A program made the translations under genes and the position numbers. Shown one piece after another: positions 9,444-18,581 of a DNA stretch of 64,000 nucleotides; the first letter of the stretch is position 1, and each line of letters starts with the position of its first letter. Under the pieces are notes generated by a model. It made no database searches and was not told the DNA's origin. It worked only from the letters and a program-made list of their open reading frames with translations. Source of the DNA: Bacteroides ndongoniae (GTDB lineage: Bacteria > Bacteroidota > Bacteroidia > Bacteroidales > Bacteroidaceae); assembly GCF_900108345.1 (NCBI RefSeq), contig NZ_FNVV01000013.1, positions 1,338,944-1,402,943 of the forward strand. Reading direction: 5' to 3'.

Positions 9444-9866
9444 ATGAGTAGAATATTAGCCATAGATTACGGACGAAAACGCACCGGAATTGCTGTAAGC
9501 GATCCCTTGCAGATGATAGCCAACGGCCTGAGAACTGTGCCTACGCATCAGCTGCTGTCGTTTATTCTTGATTATGTGAGCAAAGAGCCGGTAGAACGGA
9601 TATTGGTTGGACTCCCTAAGCAGATGAATAACGAAATGTCAGAAAACATGCAGCGGATTGAGCCGTTTGTACGTTCGTTGAAGAAGAAGCTGCCCGATAT
9701 GCCGGTAGAGTATGTCGATGAACGGTTTACTTCTGTTCTGGCCCATCGTACAATGTTGGAAGCCGGCCTGAAAAAGAAAGACCGTCAGAATAAGGCTTTG
9801 GTCGATGAGATTAGTGCGACGATTATTCTGCAGTCCTATCTGGAAAGCCGGGGAATGCGTGGCTGA
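9444..9866 (+). CDS. ruvX: YqgF/RuvX family Holliday-junction resolvase-like protein
   Basis: A 140-residue RNase H-fold protein. I start it at the ATG at 9444, since MSRILAIDYGRKRTGIAVS is the true family N-terminus; an upstream in-frame start would add a segment overlapping the promoter. Conserved motifs are DYGRKRTGIA, ILVGLPKQM and VDERFTS. Bacterial YqgF has been linked to pre-16S rRNA processing and to Holliday-junction cleavage. Length is normal. It precedes def by 73 bases. Confidence 0.92.
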   Translation: MSRILAIDYGRKRTGIAVSDPLQMIANGLRTVPTHQLLSFILDYVSKEPVERILVGLPKQMNNEMSENMQRIEPFVRSLKKKLPDMPVEYVDERFTSVLAHRTMLEAGLKKKDRQNKALVDEISATIILQSYLESRGMRG

Positions 9867-9939
9867 AGCTTTTGCTGACAGACGGGGCGGACGTGCCGCG
9901 TCGGTAAATGTAGAAATGAAACATTAAAAAAATACACTT

Positions 9940-10494
9940 ATGATTTTACCCATTTATGTATACGGACAACCCGTATTGAGAAAAGTGGCAGAGGATATTA
10001 CACCTGATTATCCTAACCTGAAAGAACTTATAGCCAACATGTTTGAAACAATGGACCATGCCGATGGAGTAGGGCTGGCTGCGCCGCAGATTGGTTTGCC
10101 TATTCGTGTAGTCGTAGTCGACCTGGATGTTCTTTCCGAAGACATGCCTGAATATAAGGATTTCCGCAAGGTTTACATTAATGCCCATATTCTTGAGGTT
10201 ATGGGCGAGGAAGTTTCGATGGAAGAAGGTTGCCTGAGTCTGCCCGGCATTCACGAGTCTGTGAAACGTGGTGATAAGATTCATGTCAGATACCTGGACG
10301 AGAATATGGTCGAACACGATGAAATTGTAGAAGGCTACCTTGCCCGTGTCATGCAGCACGAGTTCGATCACCTGGAAGGCACAATGTTTATCGATCATTT
10401 GTCGCCTCTTCGTAAGCAGATGATTAAAGGCAAGCTGAACGCTATGCTGAAAGGTAAGGCCCGCTGCTCTTATCGGGTTAAGACAGTGAAATGA
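9940..10494 (+). CDS. def: Peptide deformylase
   Basis: A 184-residue metalloenzyme that removes the formyl group from nascent proteins. All three motifs are intact: [18 protein letters not shown] (metal-binding cysteine) and QHEFDH (two metal-binding histidines and catalytic glutamate). It probably follows ruvX on the same transcript. Confidence 0.96.
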   Translation: MILPIYVYGQPVLRKVAEDITPDYPNLKELIANMFETMDHADGVGLAAPQIGLPIRVVVVDLDVLSEDMPEYKDFRKVYINAHILEVMGEEVSMEEGCLSLPGIHESVKRGDKIHVRYLDENMVEHDEIVEGYLARVMQHEFDHLEGTMFIDHLSPLRKQMIKGKLNAMLKGKARCSYRVKTVK

Positions 10495-10590
10495 TTTACC
10501 GGTTCTGAATAGAAAGTTTTGAGATACTAAAAAACTCAAAAACAAACGGAAAAACTCTTTCCTAAGTCCTGTCAAGTAAACGAAATGCAT

Positions 10591-10598
10591 TACTTTTG
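10591..10598 (+). promoter_or_regulatory. -7 promoter box of the TPR gene
   Basis: TACTTTTG matches TAnnTTTG, 30 bases before the ATG at 10628. Confidence 0.5.
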
Positions 10599-10627
10599 CT
10601 TTCGTATATAAGTATTTGTAAGACAAA

Positions 10628-12685
10628 ATGGTAAAAAAAATATTAGCAATCCTTTTGCTGTTTCCCGCATTGCTGTGTGCGCAAATCAATACAGAGCGAG
10701 TAATGACAATTGCCCGAAATGCTTTGTATTTTGAAGATTACGTGCTTTCTATTCAGTACTTTAATCAGGTAATCAACGCAAAGCCTTATCTGTTTGAGCC
10801 TTATTTCTTCCGAGGTTTGGCCAAGATTAATCTGGAAGACTTCCAAGGCGCCGAGGCCGATTGCGACAAGGCCATTCAGCGCAATCCTTTTGTCGTAGGA
10901 GCCTACCAGATCAGAGGTTTGGCGCGCATCCGGCAAAATAAGTTTGATGGCGCCATCGAAGACTATCAGACGGCTTTAAAGTATGATCCCGAAAACCTTG
11001 TGCTGTGGCATAACCTGTCGTTGTGCCATATGCGGAAGGAAGATTACGACTCGGCTAAGGAAGATTTGGGTAAGTTGCTGGCTATTTCTCCCCGTTATAC
11101 GCCTGCTTATCTGATGCGTGGCGAGGTCTATCTGAAACAGAACGATACCATTCAGGCATTGAACGATTTCGAGAAAGCCATTGAACTGGACCGTTACGAC
11201 CCAGACGGTTGGAGCGCGCGTGCCATTGTGCGTATTCAGCAGGGCAAGTATAAGGAAGCAGAAGCAGACCTTGATCAGGCCATTCATCTGAGTGCTCGCA
11301 ATGCCGGCAATTACATCAACCGTGCTTTGGCCCGTTTCCATCAGAATAACCTGAGAGGAGCCATGAGCGATTATGACCTTGCTTTGGACATTGATCCGAA
11401 TAACTTCCTGGGACACTATAACCGTGGATTGCTTCGTGCGCAGGTTGGCGATGACAACCGTGCTATCGAAGACTTCGATTTTGTTCTTCAGATTGAGCCG
11501 GACAATATGATGGCTACCTTCAACCGCGGATTGCTTCGTGCGCAGACCGGCGATTACCGTGGAGCTATCAGCGACTATTCGAAGGTGATAGATGCTTATC
11601 CAAACTTTATGGCTGGTTATTACCAGCGTGCCCAGGCCCGTAAAAAGATTGGTGATGCGAAAGGGGCCGAACAGGACGAGTTCAAAATCATGAAGATGCA
11701 GATCGACAAGCGGAACAATGCGGCGTCGGGCAATGCAGATAAAGATATGGCCGACAATTCGGATTCTTCCAAAGATGATAGTAAGACTCGTAAGAAGTCG
11801 GATAAGAATGTGGAAAACTATCGTAAGATTGTGATTGCCGATGATTCGGAATTTGAGCAACGTTATACGAGCGACTACCGCGGACGCGTGCAGGATCGTA
11901 ATGTAATTATCAAACAGGAGCCTATGTATGCGCTGACTTATTACGAAAAGGTGAGCGATGTGAAACGTACTGTTCATTTCCACCGTTACATCGACGAACT
12001 GAACCGTTCCAAACTCTTCCCAAAAATGTTGCGTATCACCAATATGGAAGCACCGTTGACCGAAGAACAGGTACGTTTCCATTTTGCTCTGATCGACTCG
12101 CATACATCGGATATCGTGGCCGATGACCATAATGCCGTAAAACGTTTCATGCGTGGATTGGACTTCTATCTGGTACAGGACTTTGCCAGTTCGGTAGATG
12201 ACTTTACCAAGAGTATCCTGTTGGATGATACTTTCTTCCCGGCCTATTTTATGCGTGCTTTGGTGCGTTGCAAGCAGCTGGAATACCAGAAGGCTGAGGA
12301 AAGTATGGAGGGAGGAAACGCCCCGACAACGGTAGGAGGAATTAACAATAACAATGCGAAGAAATCAGAAGTTACAACGATCGATTATAATATTGTACGC
12401 GATGACCTGAACCACGTTGTCGAGTTGGCTCCCGATTTTGTGTATGGTTACTACAACCGAGGAAACGTTTCAACATTGCTGAAAGATTATCGGGCGGCTG
12501 TTGCTGACTATGACAAAGCCATCGAGCTGAATCCGGAATTCGGTGAAGCTTATTTCAACAGAGGTCTGGTTCACATCTATCTTGGCAACAACAAGCAGGG
12601 ACTTCAGGATTTGAGCAAGGCCGGTGAATTGGGTATCGTGTCAGCATATAATGTAATTAAACGCTTTACCGACAGAAGCGAATAA
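10628..12685 (+). CDS. Secreted tetratricopeptide-repeat protein
   Basis: A 685-residue protein with a signal peptide (MVKKILAILLLFPALLCAQ). About nine or more TPR units run from residue 20 to 350, shown by repeated A-x-x-D/Y-D-x-A-I-x-x-P patterns such as NRGLLRAQ and GDYRGAISDYSKVI. A charged, serine/lysine-rich linker lies at about residues 360-400, and a further TPR block lies at the C-terminus. It is probably a periplasmic scaffold. No enzyme motif is seen. The link to def and thrS appears positional only. Confidence 0.88.
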   Translation: MVKKILAILLLFPALLCAQINTERVMTIARNALYFEDYVLSIQYFNQVINAKPYLFEPYFFRGLAKINLEDFQGAEADCDKAIQRNPFVVGAYQIRGLARIRQNKFDGAIEDYQTALKYDPENLVLWHNLSLCHMRKEDYDSAKEDLGKLLAISPRYTPAYLMRGEVYLKQNDTIQALNDFEKAIELDRYDPDGWSARAIVRIQQGKYKEAEADLDQAIHLSARNAGNYINRALARFHQNNLRGAMSDYDLALDIDPNNFLGHYNRGLLRAQVGDDNRAIEDFDFVLQIEPDNMMATFNRGLLRAQTGDYRGAISDYSKVIDAYPNFMAGYYQRAQARKKIGDAKGAEQDEFKIMKMQIDKRNNAASGNADKDMADNSDSSKDDSKTRKKSDKNVENYRKIVIADDSEFEQRYTSDYRGRVQDRNVIIKQEPMYALTYYEKVSDVKRTVHFHRYIDELNRSKLFPKMLRITNMEAPLTEEQVRFHFALIDSHTSDIVADDHNAVKRFMRGLDFYLVQDFASSVDDFTKSILLDDTFFPAYFMRALVRCKQLEYQKAEESMEGGNAPTTVGGINNNNAKKSEVTTIDYNIVRDDLNHVVELAPDFVYGYYNRGNVSTLLKDYRAAVADYDKAIELNPEFGEAYFNRGLVHIYLGNNKQGLQDLSKAGELGIVSAYNVIKRFTDRSE

Positions 12686-12725
12686 CATTTTTTTGCTAAA
12701 AAGTGGATTATCAAAAAGAAATAGC

Positions 12726-12733
12726 TATTTTTG
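12726..12733 (+). promoter_or_regulatory. thrS -7 promoter box
   Basis: TATTTTTG fits TAnnTTTG, 34 bases before the thrS start. Confidence 0.5.
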
Positions 12734-12767
12734 CGCTTTGAAAAATTGAAAAATCAATAATTCTATT

Positions 12768-14708
12768 ATGATAAAGATAACTTTTCCAGACGGCTCTGTA
12801 CGGGAGTACAACGACGGAGTGACGGGACTGCAAATAGCAGAAAGTATTAGTTCTCGCCTGGCACAGGAAGTGCTGGCTTGTGGCGTGAACGGAGAGACTT
12901 ATGATTTGGGACGTCCTATTAACGAGGACGCAGAAGTTGTATTGTATAAGTGGGAAGACGAGCAGGGAAAGCATACCTTCTGGCATACAAGTGCCCACTT
13001 GCTGGCCGAGGCATTGCAGGAGTTGTATCCGGGCATTCAGTTCGGTATCGGTCCGGCTATCGAAAACGGCTTCTACTACGATGTCGATCCGGGCGAGACT
13101 CCTATCAAGGAATCCGATCTGCCTGCTATTGAAAAGAAGATGGCAGAACTGGCCGCCAAGAAAGAAGCGGTGGTAAGAAAAGATATCGCGAAAGACGATG
13201 CCCTGAAAATGTTCGGCGATCGTGGAGAAACATACAAGTGTGAACTCATTTCCGAACTGGAAGACGGACATATCACTACCTATACACAAGGTGCTTTTAC
13301 TGACTTGTGCCGTGGTCCGCATTTGCTCAATACCGCACCTATCAAGGCTATCAAATTGACTTCTGTAGCCGGTGCATATTGGCGTGGACAGGAAGACCGT
13401 AAGATGATGACACGTATCTATGGTATCACTTTCCCGAAGAAGAAGATGCTTGATGAGTATCTTGTTCTGCTGGAAGAGGCCAAGAAGCGCGACCATCGTA
13501 AGATTGGTAAGGAGATGGATTTGTTCATGTTCTCCGATACAGTCGGAAAAGGTTTGCCGATGTGGTTGCCGAAAGGTGCTGCCTTGCGCATCCGTCTGCA
13601 AGACTTCTTGCGTCGCATCCAGAGTCGTTACGACTATCAGGAAGTAATGTGTCCGCCTATCGGCAACAAGTTGCTGTATATCACGTCGGGCCATTATGCT
13701 AAATACGGAAAAGATTCTTTCCAGCCTATCCAGACTCCGGAAGAAGGCGAAGAATACTTCCTGAAACCGATGAACTGTCCGCACCACTGTATGATTTACA
13801 AGAACTCGCCCCGTTCGTATAAGGATCTGCCTTTGCGCATTGCCGAATTCGGAACTGTTTGCCGTTACGAGCAGAGTGGTGAGTTGCACGGACTGACCCG
13901 TGTACGTAGCTTTACGCAGGACGATGCGCACTTGTTCTGCCGTCCCGACCAGGTGAAGGAAGAATTCTTGCGTGTGATGGACATCATTTCTATCGTATTC
14001 AAGTCGATGAACTTCCAGAACTTTGAAGCTCAGATTTCTTTGCGCGATAAGGTTAACCGCGAGAAGTATATCGGTAGCGATGAAAACTGGGAGAAGGCCG
14101 AACGTGCCATTATCGAGGCTTGCGAGGAAAAAGGTCTGCCTGCTAAGATCGAATACGGCGAAGCCGCTTTCTATGGTCCTAAGCTCGACTTCATGGTGAA
14201 GGATGCCATTGGCCGTCGCTGGCAGCTGGGTACAATTCAGGTAGACTACAACTTGCCTGAACGTTTCCAACTGGAGTATACCGGTGCCGACAACCAGAAA
14301 CACCGTCCGGTTATGATTCACCGTGCACCGTTTGGTTCGATGGAACGTTTCGTTGCCGTACTTATCGAACATACAGCCGGTAAATTCCCCTTGTGGCTGA
14401 CCCCCGATCAGGTTGCCATTCTGCCTATCAGCGAGAAGTTTAACGACTACGCTAATGAGGTAAAGAACAGCCTGAAGAAGTATGATATCCGTGCGCTGGT
14501 CGACGAGCGTAATGAAAAGATAGGTCGCAAGATCCGTGATAACGAGATGAAACGTATTCCTTACATGCTGATTGTCGGTGAGAAAGAAGCCGAAAACGGA
14601 GAAGTTTCTGTTCGTAAGCAGGGAGAAGGTGACCAGGGTAGCATGAAATTCGAAGATTTTGCAAAAAAAGTCTACGAGGAAGTGCAAAATATGATAAATA
14701 AGTGGTAA
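12768..14708 (+). CDS. thrS: Threonyl-tRNA synthetase
   Basis: A 646-residue class II synthetase of normal length. Domains in order are TGS (1-62), the editing domain (about 63-240, with [11 protein letters not shown] and the later [10 protein letters not shown]), the catalytic core (about 245-540, with [10 protein letters not shown] and ARG-type motif 2 [20 protein letters not shown]) and the anticodon-binding domain (about 545-646). It charges tRNA-Thr and starts the conserved thrS-infC-rpmI-rplT translation cluster. Confidence 0.97.
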   Translation: MIKITFPDGSVREYNDGVTGLQIAESISSRLAQEVLACGVNGETYDLGRPINEDAEVVLYKWEDEQGKHTFWHTSAHLLAEALQELYPGIQFGIGPAIENGFYYDVDPGETPIKESDLPAIEKKMAELAAKKEAVVRKDIAKDDALKMFGDRGETYKCELISELEDGHITTYTQGAFTDLCRGPHLLNTAPIKAIKLTSVAGAYWRGQEDRKMMTRIYGITFPKKKMLDEYLVLLEEAKKRDHRKIGKEMDLFMFSDTVGKGLPMWLPKGAALRIRLQDFLRRIQSRYDYQEVMCPPIGNKLLYITSGHYAKYGKDSFQPIQTPEEGEEYFLKPMNCPHHCMIYKNSPRSYKDLPLRIAEFGTVCRYEQSGELHGLTRVRSFTQDDAHLFCRPDQVKEEFLRVMDIISIVFKSMNFQNFEAQISLRDKVNREKYIGSDENWEKAERAIIEACEEKGLPAKIEYGEAAFYGPKLDFMVKDAIGRRWQLGTIQVDYNLPERFQLEYTGADNQKHRPVMIHRAPFGSMERFVAVLIEHTAGKFPLWLTPDQVAILPISEKFNDYANEVKNSLKKYDIRALVDERNEKIGRKIRDNEMKRIPYMLIVGEKEAENGEVSVRKQGEGDQGSMKFEDFAKKVYEEVQNMINKW

Positions 14709-14713
14709 ATTTG
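14706..14713 (+). promoter_or_regulatory. infC -7 promoter box
   Basis: TAAATTTG overlaps the thrS stop codon and matches TAnnTTTG. It would give infC its own start with a leader of about 100 bases. Confidence 0.45.
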
Positions 14714-14727
14714 CGCCCAATTGCAGA

Positions 14728-14763
14728 AGCAAGTCTGAAAATGCATTCAGATGACGCTTTTTT
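14728..14763 (+). promoter_or_regulatory. Possible attenuator in the infC leader
   Basis: An imperfect hairpin (AGC..GTCTGAA / TTCAGAT..CGCT) followed by six T residues in the 112 bases between thrS and infC. It could be the thrS terminator or an attenuator of infC-rpmI-rplT. In other bacteria this operon is autoregulated by L20, but I cannot show that here. Confidence 0.4.
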
Positions 14764-14820
14764 AAGATAAAAGAATTTAGTAGTAATAGTAAAAAAACAA
14801 ACTGGAAGTAAAAGTTATTA

Positions 14821-15423
14821 ATGAAGAATGACAGCTTAAAAGGGCAACACCGGATTAATGAACAGATCCGTGCCAAAGAAGTCCGTATAGTGGGCGATGA
14901 AGTAGAATCGAAAGTCTATCCGATAGCGCAGGCCTTGAAGCTTGCCGAGGAACATGAAGCGGATCTTGTGGAGATTTCTCCTAATGCTCAACCCCCTGTT
15001 TGTCGTATAATCGATTACTCTAAATTTCTGTATCAGTTAAAGAAACGTCAGAAGGAACAGAAAGCCAAGCAGGTAAAGGTCAACGTGAAGGAAATACGTT
15101 TCGGTCCTCAGACCGACGATCATGATTACAACTTTAAGTTGAAACATGCCAAAGGCTTTTTGGAAGATGGTGATAAGGTGAAGGCTTACGTATTCTTTAA
15201 AGGACGTTCCATCCTGTTCAAGGAGCAAGGAGAAGTATTGTTACTTCGTTTTGCCAACGACCTTGAAGACTATGCAAAGGTAGATCAGATGCCTATCCTT
15301 GAAGGAAAGCGTATGACTATCCAACTTTCGCCCAAGAAGCCGGGCAGCCCCAAGAAGGCTGCTGCTCCGAAGCCCGCTGAAGAACCCAAGAATGTTCAAC
15401 GCGACGCTGAGGACGAAGAATAA
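14821..15423 (+). CDS. infC: Translation initiation factor IF-3
   Basis: A 200-residue IF-3. The N-terminal domain is [18 protein letters not shown] and the C-terminal domain contains [21 protein letters not shown]. The C-terminus is extended by about 30 residues rich in Pro, Ala, Lys and Glu (from about residue 170), as often seen in Bacteroidota. It starts with ATG and not the rare AUU-type start used for autoregulation in enterobacteria. Confidence 0.96.
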   Translation: MKNDSLKGQHRINEQIRAKEVRIVGDEVESKVYPIAQALKLAEEHEADLVEISPNAQPPVCRIIDYSKFLYQLKKRQKEQKAKQVKVNVKEIRFGPQTDDHDYNFKLKHAKGFLEDGDKVKAYVFFKGRSILFKEQGEVLLLRFANDLEDYAKVDQMPILEGKRMTIQLSPKKPGSPKKAAAPKPAEEPKNVQRDAEDEE

Positions 15424-15495
15424 TTAATGGAAAAGTGAGTTGCGCCACGGTATAGTGCGTAACCATATTATTAATAATTTAAAAGTTAAAGTAAG

Positions 15496-15693
15496 ATGCC
15501 AAAGATCAAGACGAACTCCGGTGCTAAAAAAAGATTCACTCTTACCGGAACGGGTAAAATCAAAAGAAAGCACGCTTTTCATAGTCACATTCTGACTAAG
15601 AAAACTAAAAAGCAAAAGAGAAACTTGTGTTATTCTACACTTGTTGACACCACAAATGTTAGCCAGGTGAAGGAACTCTTAGCGATGAAGTAA
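15496..15693 (+). CDS. rpmI: 50S ribosomal protein L35
   Basis: A 65-residue L35 ([20 protein letters not shown]), full length, between infC and rplT as in most bacteria. It is highly basic and binds 23S rRNA. Confidence 0.97.
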   Translation: MPKIKTNSGAKKRFTLTGTGKIKRKHAFHSHILTKKTKKQKRNLCYSTLVDTTNVSQVKELLAMK

Positions 15694-15795
15694 TCGAAAA
15701 GTGTACTAAAAGTATCAAAGTTATTAACCGAATGCATTAGCTTTAAGTCTGTTGTTTCAAAGCAATGGCGCTAACATTCAAAAAAAAGAAAAACT

Positions 15796-16146
15796 ATGCC
15801 AAGATCAGTAAATCATGTTGCTTCAAGAGCAAGAAGAAAGAAAATTTTGAAATTGACCAGAGGTTATTTTGGTGCAAGAAAGAACGTATGGACCGTAGCC
15901 AAGAATACTTGGGAGAAAGGTTTGACTTATGCGTTCCGTGACCGTAAGGCCAAAAAGAGAAATTTCCGTGCGTTGTGGATTCAACGTATCAATGCAGCTG
16001 CACGTTTGGAAGGTATGTCTTATTCCAAGCTGATGGGTGCTTTGCATAAAGCCGGCATCGAAATCAACCGTAAGGTGTTGGCCGATTTGGCAATGAATCA
16101 TCCCGAAGCATTCAAGGCTATTGTTGCCAAGGCTAAGGCTGCATAA
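15796..16146 (+). CDS. rplT: 50S ribosomal protein L20
   Basis: A 116-residue L20 ([20 protein letters not shown]; then [14 protein letters not shown]), full length. It is essential early in large-subunit assembly. A strong terminator follows. Confidence 0.97.
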   Translation: MPRSVNHVASRARRKKILKLTRGYFGARKNVWTVAKNTWEKGLTYAFRDRKAKKRNFRALWIQRINAAARLEGMSYSKLMGALHKAGIEINRKVLADLAMNHPEAFKAIVAKAKAA

Positions 16147-16174
16147 AGACTCTGATAAATTGAAAAACTGATAG

Positions 16175-16212
16175 GATGCCGACTGCAGATGATGTAGCTG
16201 GCATCTTTTTTT
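16175..16212 (+). terminator. Terminator after rplT
   Basis: GATGCC/GGCATC stem with an inner GC pairing, followed by eight T residues. Confidence 0.85.
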
Positions 16213-16263
16213 ATGCCTATACGAGAGAAAAGAGGGGCTGAAACGCACAAATTTGTTCAATTG

Positions 16264-16295
16264 CTTGTTTCTTTCACATAAACTTCTTATCTTTG
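16264..16295 (+). promoter_or_regulatory. Promoter of the small RNA after rplT
   Basis: CTTG at 16264-16267, 20 bases, then TATCTTTG at 16288-16295. This matches the Bacteroidota consensus. Confidence 0.65.
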
Positions 16296-16301
16296 TTATA
16301 G

Positions 16302-16530
16302 AAAAAATAGCCGCATTGATTGGATCGGGAAACTCATCAATTTTTATGAAATACCGAGACAAGCTTCGCTTCTCAATGGCGGGCCACGCCCTTCGGGGTA
16401 ACCTTTGAGTCGGTGGATTACAAAGAGGACGAGCACTCAAACCATGTCATTCGGAGTTTCATCACATCATCGGTGCGGCTTTCTTATAAAAAAGGGAATG
16501 TGTCAGGTTGGCGCATTCCCTTTTCTTTTC
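16302..16530 (+). ncRNA. Small RNA, probably the Bacteroidales-1 RNA
   Basis: No reading frame of note is present, but the segment is bounded by a good promoter and by a terminator (AAGGGAATG ... CATTCCCTTTT at about 16493-16527). It contains GC-rich potential hairpins, including GGGCCACGCCCTTCGGGG. The published Bacteroidales-1 RNA motif is described as lying downstream of the L20 gene, with a Bacteroidota promoter at one end and a terminator at the other. This segment meets all three points. Its function is unknown. The assignment is by position and boundaries, not by a covariance search. Confidence 0.65.
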
Positions 16531-16620
16531 GTTCGTTTCAGGATCATTCTGGCCCGCTTTTTCAGATAGAAATAGGCCTTAACTAGGCTCTGTTTTTTTT
16601 CCAGTTAGGGAATAAAAATT

Positions 16621-16654
16621 CCCCAGTTAGGAAAAAATTTTTTCCTAACTGGGG
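16621..16654. terminator. Perfect 34-bp palindrome, probable bidirectional terminator
   Basis: CCCCAGTTAGGAAAAAA is followed at once by its exact reverse complement. A partial copy of the arm (CCAGTTAGG) also lies at 16601-16609. It sits between the small RNA and convergent paaK, so it may end transcripts from both sides. Confidence 0.6.
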
Positions 16655-16674
16655 AGAATTTGGGGGGGAATTAC

Positions 16675-17988
16675 TTACTTTTCTTTGTTGTCGCGCAAGT
16701 CTCTTACCCGGACAGCTTTTCCTTCGCTCTGAGGCAATGAGCCTTTTTTTACCAGTTTCACCTTGGGGGTGACCAGTATTTCGTCTTTCAGCTGGCGGGT
16801 GATGTCCTTGCGTATCTTTTCCAGTTCGATGTAATTGTCGGTCGACAAGTCGCTGAGTTCTACCTCTACAATCATTTCGTCCTGATTGTCCACTGTTTCC
16901 AGGGTGATGAGATAGTTGCTTCCCAGCTGCGGGAACTGTACCAGAATCTTTTCCACCTGCATCGGGAAGATGTTTACTCCCTTGATGATGAACATGTCAT
17001 CGCTACGTCCTTTGATGCGGTCAATACGCAGGTGTGTACGTCCGCAGGGACACGTACCGGGCAGGATGCGTGTCAGGTCGCGCGTACGGTAGCGTATCAG
17101 TGGCATCATTTCACGGTCGAGGGTAGTCAGCACCAGTTCACCAATTTCGCCATCGGGCACTGGTTCGCCTGTTTCGGGATTGATAATTTCTACCAGGTAG
17201 CAGTCTTCCCAAAAGTGCATACCGTTCTGCTCGGTACACTCGAAGGCTACGCCCGGACCGTTCATTTCCGTCATACCAAAACTGTTGTAGGCCTTTACGC
17301 CCAGCATGCGCTCTATTTTCTTGCGTTGTTCGTCAGTATGAGGCTCCGCACCAATGACAAGGGTTTTCAGGCTTGTCTGGGTGGGATCCATGCCTTCTTC
17401 CTGGAACACTTCGGCCAGACGGATGGCATAGCTGGGGATGGCGTGCAGGGCAGTTGTCTTGAAGTCTGTAATGAACTTGATCTGACGCTTGCTGTTTCCT
17501 GCAGCAGCCGGCACTGTCAGCGCTCCTAAACGTTCGGCTCCGTATTGGAAGCCCAGTCCGCCGGTAAACATGCCGTAGCCCGAACTGTTCTGGAAAACAT
17601 CGGTTTTGCGGATGCCTACCATGTAGAGGCAGCGAGCTACCAGATTGGCCCACGAATCCAAATCGTGTTGTGAGTGTACGATGACGGTAGGGGTACCGGT
17701 CGTACCACTGGACGAGTGGATGCGTACTCCGTCTTCGCGCATGTTGCCTGCTACCAGTCCGAAAGGATAGTTGGCGCGCATATCGGCTTTGGTAGTGAAC
17801 GGTATCTTGCGTATGTCTTCCAGGCTTTGAATGCTGTCTGGCGTGATGCCGTGCTCCTGGAACACTTTCTTGTAATAAGGGGCATGGGAAGCGATGCCTA
17901 TTGTTTTCTTTAGTCGTTGCAGTTGTAATTCACGGAGTTTTTCCCGTGGCATGGTTTCGATTTCTTCTTCCCAGTACTTGTCATTCAT
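16675..17988 (-). CDS. paaK: Phenylacetate-CoA ligase family enzyme
   Basis: A 437-residue AMP-forming ligase of the PaaK type. It has the AMP-binding P-loop HSSSGTTGTPTVIVHS (about residues 90-105), then EMNGPG and LTTLDREMMPLIRYRTRDL, and the C-terminal domain. It makes arylacetyl-CoA from arylacetate. It lies 4 bases after iorB in one operon. Indolepyruvate oxidoreductase makes aryl-acetyl-CoA from aryl-pyruvates, so the ligase probably interconverts the acid and CoA forms in aromatic amino-acid breakdown. Confidence 0.9.
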   Translation of the reverse strand: MNDKYWEEEIETMPREKLRELQLQRLKKTIGIASHAPYYKKVFQEHGITPDSIQSLEDIRKIPFTTKADMRANYPFGLVAGNMREDGVRIHSSSGTTGTPTVIVHSQHDLDSWANLVARCLYMVGIRKTDVFQNSSGYGMFTGGLGFQYGAERLGALTVPAAAGNSKRQIKFITDFKTTALHAIPSYAIRLAEVFQEEGMDPTQTSLKTLVIGAEPHTDEQRKKIERMLGVKAYNSFGMTEMNGPGVAFECTEQNGMHFWEDCYLVEIINPETGEPVPDGEIGELVLTTLDREMMPLIRYRTRDLTRILPGTCPCGRTHLRIDRIKGRSDDMFIIKGVNIFPMQVEKILVQFPQLGSNYLITLETVDNQDEMIVEVELSDLSTDNYIELEKIRKDITRQLKDEILVTPKVKLVKKGSLPQSEGKAVRVRDLRDNKEK

Positions 17989-17992
17989 GGTT

Positions 17993-18577
17993 CTATTGTA
18001 TAAGTTTTTCTGCTATTTCTTTGCCTGCTGCCAGTGCTTTCAGGTTCATTTCCACAATGGCATCGCCCTTGCGCTGGAAGATTTCGCGTACGCTTTCCTG
18101 CATGGTAGCGTAGTCGATGCCCAGGAAGGGGATAGTGGCTCCCAACAGCACGATGTTGGCCACACGGGGCGAACCGGCTTCCTTGGCTATCTCGCTGACG
18201 TTTACCACAATTTTGTGCGGCAGCTTGTCAAGTTCGGCTTTGAGGGCTTCTTCGCTGGGGTAATTGGGAATGTTGACAAAGGGAACTGCATTGGTCACCA
18301 GCCAGCCTTCGTGATTCAGGTAGGGCAGATAGCGCAAGGCTTCCATAGGCTCCAGCGAGATGATCAGGTCGCACTTGCCGGTCGGAATCAGGTCGGATGC
18401 GATGGGCTGGTCGCTGATACGCAGGTTCGACTGTACGTCTCCTCCGCGCTGGCTCATGCCGTGTACTTCGGCTTGTTTCATATACAAGCCCTTTTTCAGG
18501 GCAGCTTTACCGATAACGGTGGCGATAGACAGGATGCCTTGTCCTCCTACGCCCGAAAGTATGATGTCTTTTTTCAT
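17993..18577 (-). CDS. iorB: Indolepyruvate:ferredoxin oxidoreductase, beta subunit
   Basis: A 194-residue gamma-type 2-oxoacid oxidoreductase domain (GVGGQGILSIATVIGKAAL; EVHGMSQRGGDVQSNLRI). It works with IorA on aryl-pyruvates, passing electrons to ferredoxin and forming arylacetyl-CoA. It lies 4 bases from both iorA and paaK, so the three form one transcript. Confidence 0.93.
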   Translation of the reverse strand: MKKDIILSGVGGQGILSIATVIGKAALKKGLYMKQAEVHGMSQRGGDVQSNLRISDQPIASDLIPTGKCDLIISLEPMEALRYLPYLNHEGWLVTNAVPFVNIPNYPSEEALKAELDKLPHKIVVNVSEIAKEAGSPRVANIVLLGATIPFLGIDYATMQESVREIFQRKGDAIVEMNLKALAAGKEIAEKLIQ

Positions 18578-18581
18578 GGCT

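Noticed and set aside
12711..14876. Very long minus-strand reading frame over thrS
   Set aside because: It is the shadow of thrS on the opposite strand; thrS has full domain support and the antisense product resembles nothing.
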